Below are positions 60,929 to 64,000 of a stretch of 64,000 nt of DNA, piece after piece (position 1 is the stretch's first letter; the number at the start of each line of letters is the position of its first letter). This DNA comes from Phlegmacium glaucopus (Eukaryota > Basidiomycota > Agaricomycetes > Agaricales > Cortinariaceae): the NCBI GenBank assembly GCA_015039465.1, contig MU130695.1, forward strand, positions 753,105 through 817,104, in the 5' to 3' direction. The notes beneath the pieces are model-generated. The model was not told the origin of the DNA and did not search any database. It saw nothing but the letters and a program-made list of their open reading frames with translations. The translations under genes and the position numbers were made by a program.

Positions 60929-62228
60929 AAAACCTTCAACGACATCATTTATCTTGTAACATCCGATCCGCCGAACTCCAGTTCATTTTTCATCCCCTAA
61001 CATAGAACCACAGTCCTCACGCCGCTTCTTTCAGTGAAATATATTCTTCCGCGACCTTTTATTTCGGCATGTATCCATGTAGATCCGTTATCATTTTTAC
61101 TACCCCTACTTACACCTACAGAGTCAATTGCAAAAGCCACTGGCCATTTTTGATTATACGTTAGAAGTCGATGAAGTTGCTAATTATGAATCAACGTGCG
61201 TTAGTCGTAGAAACCACATTTGTGTCATGCAATCCATTAGTTACGTTTTTGCACGTCAAATTTAATAACGGTTTCTCTCCTCACGGTGCCTTCATATTTT
61301 TGGGCCATTCGACTAATGTTGTGAGTGTCTCGGAGGTCTTCAGACTGTTTTTTTTTCTGTTTTTTCTGTTGAGTGTATAATTACATCAGGATATCCAAAA
61401 ATCTGATCTCCTTCGCGTGCCTCGATATGGACAAAGATGGACAAAGATCTGGCCGACAGACATGAAGAAACATCATTCCGTTTGATTCACTCCCTTTATA
61501 TAATACTATTGCAAGAACTCGAAGGTCCTCTAGTAGAACGAACCTAACTAACGTAAGTAAGACTCGTAACAATTCTCGAACTTCGAGCTTCAAGTCGAAT
61601 ATTCTAGTAGTCTCTTTGGTCGGGATAAGGCTATCCAGAAACCCGGGGTTTCAAACATGTTGGGAAGAAACCCCCCCTCCATGAGCTGAGCAAGCTTGTT
61701 TGTATATGTTATCAGAAACCCCCCAGGTCGGGGTTCAATAATAGTGCCGAACTTGTGCCGGCTAGATGTAGCATATCGTTCAATTGGGGGTTGAGGTTGA
61801 ACGTTGAGCGCCGAGCCCGTTCAAATTATTTATTTTGATCCCTACATGCTCAATATTCAACACCGCTTACCCTTCTCATGATTGTACTTCGTCTATCTGC
61901 TGTCCCTGGAGCATCTTGTCTCGTGCAACCTTGTGTGGACTGAAGTTTTCACCCTGCTCATTATCATCTGGATAGTATACGCATGCATGATAGGCTCTGC
62001 ATATGAACATGGAAAAAAAAGTATCTATACATTCAAACATTCTATGTAGTAGTCCTGTGATATAAATTACAATATATTTTGTACATTTTTAGTATTTTAC
62101 ACCTTGAATTGTCCCTTGATCCTCAGGGTCCATTAGGGGAAAATATATATATACATAGTTTCTCACCAATGCACATTGCATCAGTAGCTCTTCCACCATT
62201 GCCAGTTGTATCTGATAGTTGTCATAAA
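60929..62228. other. 3' flank of transporter copy 2 and AT-rich spacer
   Basis: Up to about 61640 it resembles the 3' flank of copy 1, ending the tandem duplication. Beyond that the DNA is AT-rich and no gene was recognised. Confidence 0.5.
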
Positions 62229-62321
62229 CTGTGGTAGCCCATTGTACCATCTCAGTAGTCTGTGGTAGCCCATTGCACCATCTCAGTAGTCTGTAGTAGC
62301 ATATTCCACTATCTCAAGAGT
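62229..62321. repeat. 31-bp tandem repeat, three copies
   Basis: Units at 62229-62259, 62260-62290 and 62291-62321. The first two differ at one base (CTGTGGTAGCCCATTGTACC versus ...GCACC); the third is more diverged. Confidence 0.85.
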
Positions 62322-62916
62322 TGCTAGTAGATTCAACATAAATATCAGTTGCTCAGATTGCACCCACACTAGCATCAGTTGTTCACATATTCTTCACTTA
62401 ATTTCTGTTGCATGATCAAGTTGCAAGTAAGTTTCAGTATTCTAGTTGTAGGCTTATGGTTTTCTTAAATTTATTTCAACTTCATTTCTGTTTTGGGCTT
62501 ATATTATCTGTCAGTGGAGATGCTCTGAGGTAAAACAAAATCTTACATAAGACAAGTGTTGACCAACAATTCCCAAATTGAAAACCTGAATTAAAAGGCA
62601 TATCAGATTTTTCTGACAGAGGTACTTACAAGAGAAGACGGACAAACCAAAGTGGCTGCGTCATCAAGACAAATTCTCTAAGTTCAAAACCGCCCAAACA
62701 GCAAACATTGATGCCAAACAAACAGTAACATCATATGACCGATCTTTTTTTTTCTTCCCACCCATCCCTTCTACAGCGACAACAACAGCCACAGTACCAA
62801 CAACAACCCCCTTCAACAAAACACCCCCCATGGGGTACTTTTATTTCTTCCTGACAACTTATAATGCTAATGACAATGTCCCCCTTCACCGGGAGGATTT
62901 TTTTACTTTCTACTAG
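62322..62916. other. AT-rich spacer
   Basis: No gene was recognised. Homopurine and homopyrimidine runs and low-complexity (CAACAA)-like DNA lie near 62770-62830. Confidence 0.4.
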
Positions 62917-63336
62917 CACTGCTGCGGTGGGACTATTTTGTAGCTATCCAAAATCCGATCCAAATGTGCAAAATTTTATAAATATATTTTGATTTTCACA
63001 AAAAGAAACCATAATTTTATCTTTTGTATAAAACAAAATTGCTCCAAAATTGAACATATCGGCATCCTATTGTTTTTTTAAAAATCATTTCCAAAATGTC
63101 ACCACTTTCTATATAAGTCATAAAATTTATTGACTTATATAGAAAGTGGTGACATTTTGCAAATGATTTTTCAAAAAAACAATAGGATGCCAATATGTTC
63201 AATTTTGGGAGCAATTGTGTTTTATACAAAAGATAAAATTATGGTTTCTTTTTGTGAAAATCAAAATATATTTATAAAATTTTGCACATTTGGATTGGAT
63301 TTTGGATAGCTACAAAATAGTCCCACCGCAGCAGTG
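62917..63336. mobile_element. 420-bp fold-back MITE, CACTA-like, with TAG target duplication
   Basis: The two halves (62917-63122 and about 63130-63336) are near-perfect inverted repeats of about 205 bp meeting at a short centre near 63125. The termini are CACTGCTGCGGTGGGAC and its complement, flanked by TAG on both sides (62914-62916, 63337-63339). A CACTG start with a 3-bp duplication fits the CACTA (CMC) superfamily. The few mismatches between arms suggest a young copy. No coding capacity. Confidence 0.85.
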
Positions 63337-63339
63337 TAG

Positions 63340-64000
63340 ATTACTACGACATTGAATCATCAGATTCAATGTCGTCACCATCACCATTGCCATCACCACA
63401 CTTCACCAGCCAACCACGACTAACCACACCACATCACATGTCCACGAATGTGTCCACAACCAAACCACGATCACACTGCATCTGACTATGTCCAGCCTTT
63501 GCACGACCCATGCCATGTCATGCAACCCTCCATTGGCGACCACAGCACACGACATGTCAAACAACAATAACTCAACAACCACTAAACATGCTCTTCCAAA
63601 ACAGCAAAGATACCAAGAGATTCCTTCACCCGACCCCTTGACATTTGACGACGATGACCATTCACAACAACAACCACGTCAAAAGCCTGACCAGCTACAG
63701 CACTCATCTTGATGATATGGCTGACAAACACGATGACCCCCACCCAGGGGGGTTAATATACTGTACTTTCAATTTACTATGGAACCCAGCGACGGGAATC
63801 TTCAGGAGTCTGGTGGAGTGATCTAGCATTTTACATATCATATCATGAGTTTTGTTTGTAATATATATTATTCAATGAATTATCTTCCAAATACCATGTC
63901 TCAGTACCACATATAGCCCTGTTAGCCCCCATAGTTTGAAAAGTACTGAAGGATATATACAGCAGGGTGAAACTATCTAAACATGGTAGTACCAGTAGCT
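63340..64000. other. Low-complexity region at the window edge
   Basis: CA-rich DNA with a palindrome GACATTGAATCATCAGATTC near 63350-63380 and a plus-strand low-complexity frame (63488-63712: N, T, Q, P and H-rich, DFDDDDHSQQQP-like end). I do not regard it as a gene. The rest, to 64000, has no recognised content. Confidence 0.4.

Noticed and set aside
63488..63712. 74-codon frame rich in N, T, Q and P
   Set aside because: Low-complexity CA-rich DNA beside a MITE; no conserved motif or gene structure.

Overview
The window is genomic DNA of a filamentous basidiomycete, most likely an Agaricomycete. Genes are densely packed and cut by many 48-70 nt introns (GTAAGT or GTATGT donors, CTAAC/CTTAC-like branch sites). 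The protein families fit: expanded P450s, a GH5_7 mannanase, Tad-like LINE relics and agaricomycete-specific hypothetical proteins. No species is named.

Layout. 1-34 kb is a stable, mostly single-copy core: a P450 cut by the window edge, an Sds3-like protein, a small basic protein, a MetX-like alpha/beta hydrolase, the mitochondrial zinc-finger protein Zim17, a RhoGEF-PH-FYVE protein, SAICAR synthetase (ADE1), kexin (KEX2), a hypothetical protein, an EngB-type mitochondrial GTPase, a TMEM170-like protein, a GH5_7 mannanase, a WDR5/Swd3-like WD40 protein, an intronless 1018-residue membrane protein and a GRAM-TBC-EF-hand RabGAP (Gyp2/Mdr1 type).

34.6-39.2 kb holds the most unusual object: a minus-strand P-loop GTPase gene whose middle is a tandem array of short introns separated by exons of exactly three bases. 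I read 46 consecutive single-codon microexons between two ordinary exons. All 46 are sense codons, all lie in phase 0, and the whole 57-exon model closes into one 473-codon reading frame. The central units repeat every 56 bp and are near-identical apart from the exon triplet. The outermost introns are unrelated in sequence yet keep the same one-codon spacing.

39.2-49.4 kb is accessory and repeat-rich: an F-box protein, an intact seven-TM-like protein with two decayed upstream or C-terminal copies inside a triplicated segment, a fold-back element with a nested hAT-type MITE, and a degenerate LINE 3' end. 49.6-53.1 kb returns to single-copy genes (two hypothetical proteins and a flavin-reductase-like protein). 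53.1-61.6 kb is a tandem duplication of a DHA1-type MFS transporter. 61.6-64 kb is AT-rich intergenic DNA with a short tandem repeat and a 420-bp CACTA-like fold-back MITE.

There are no operons. Several neighbours are divergently transcribed and probably share promoters (Sds3-like/4121 gene, 17546 gene/EngB, mannanase/Swd3). Gene models were spliced by eye from conserved motifs, reading phase and GT/GC...AG signals; ends without explicit exon coordinates are less certain.
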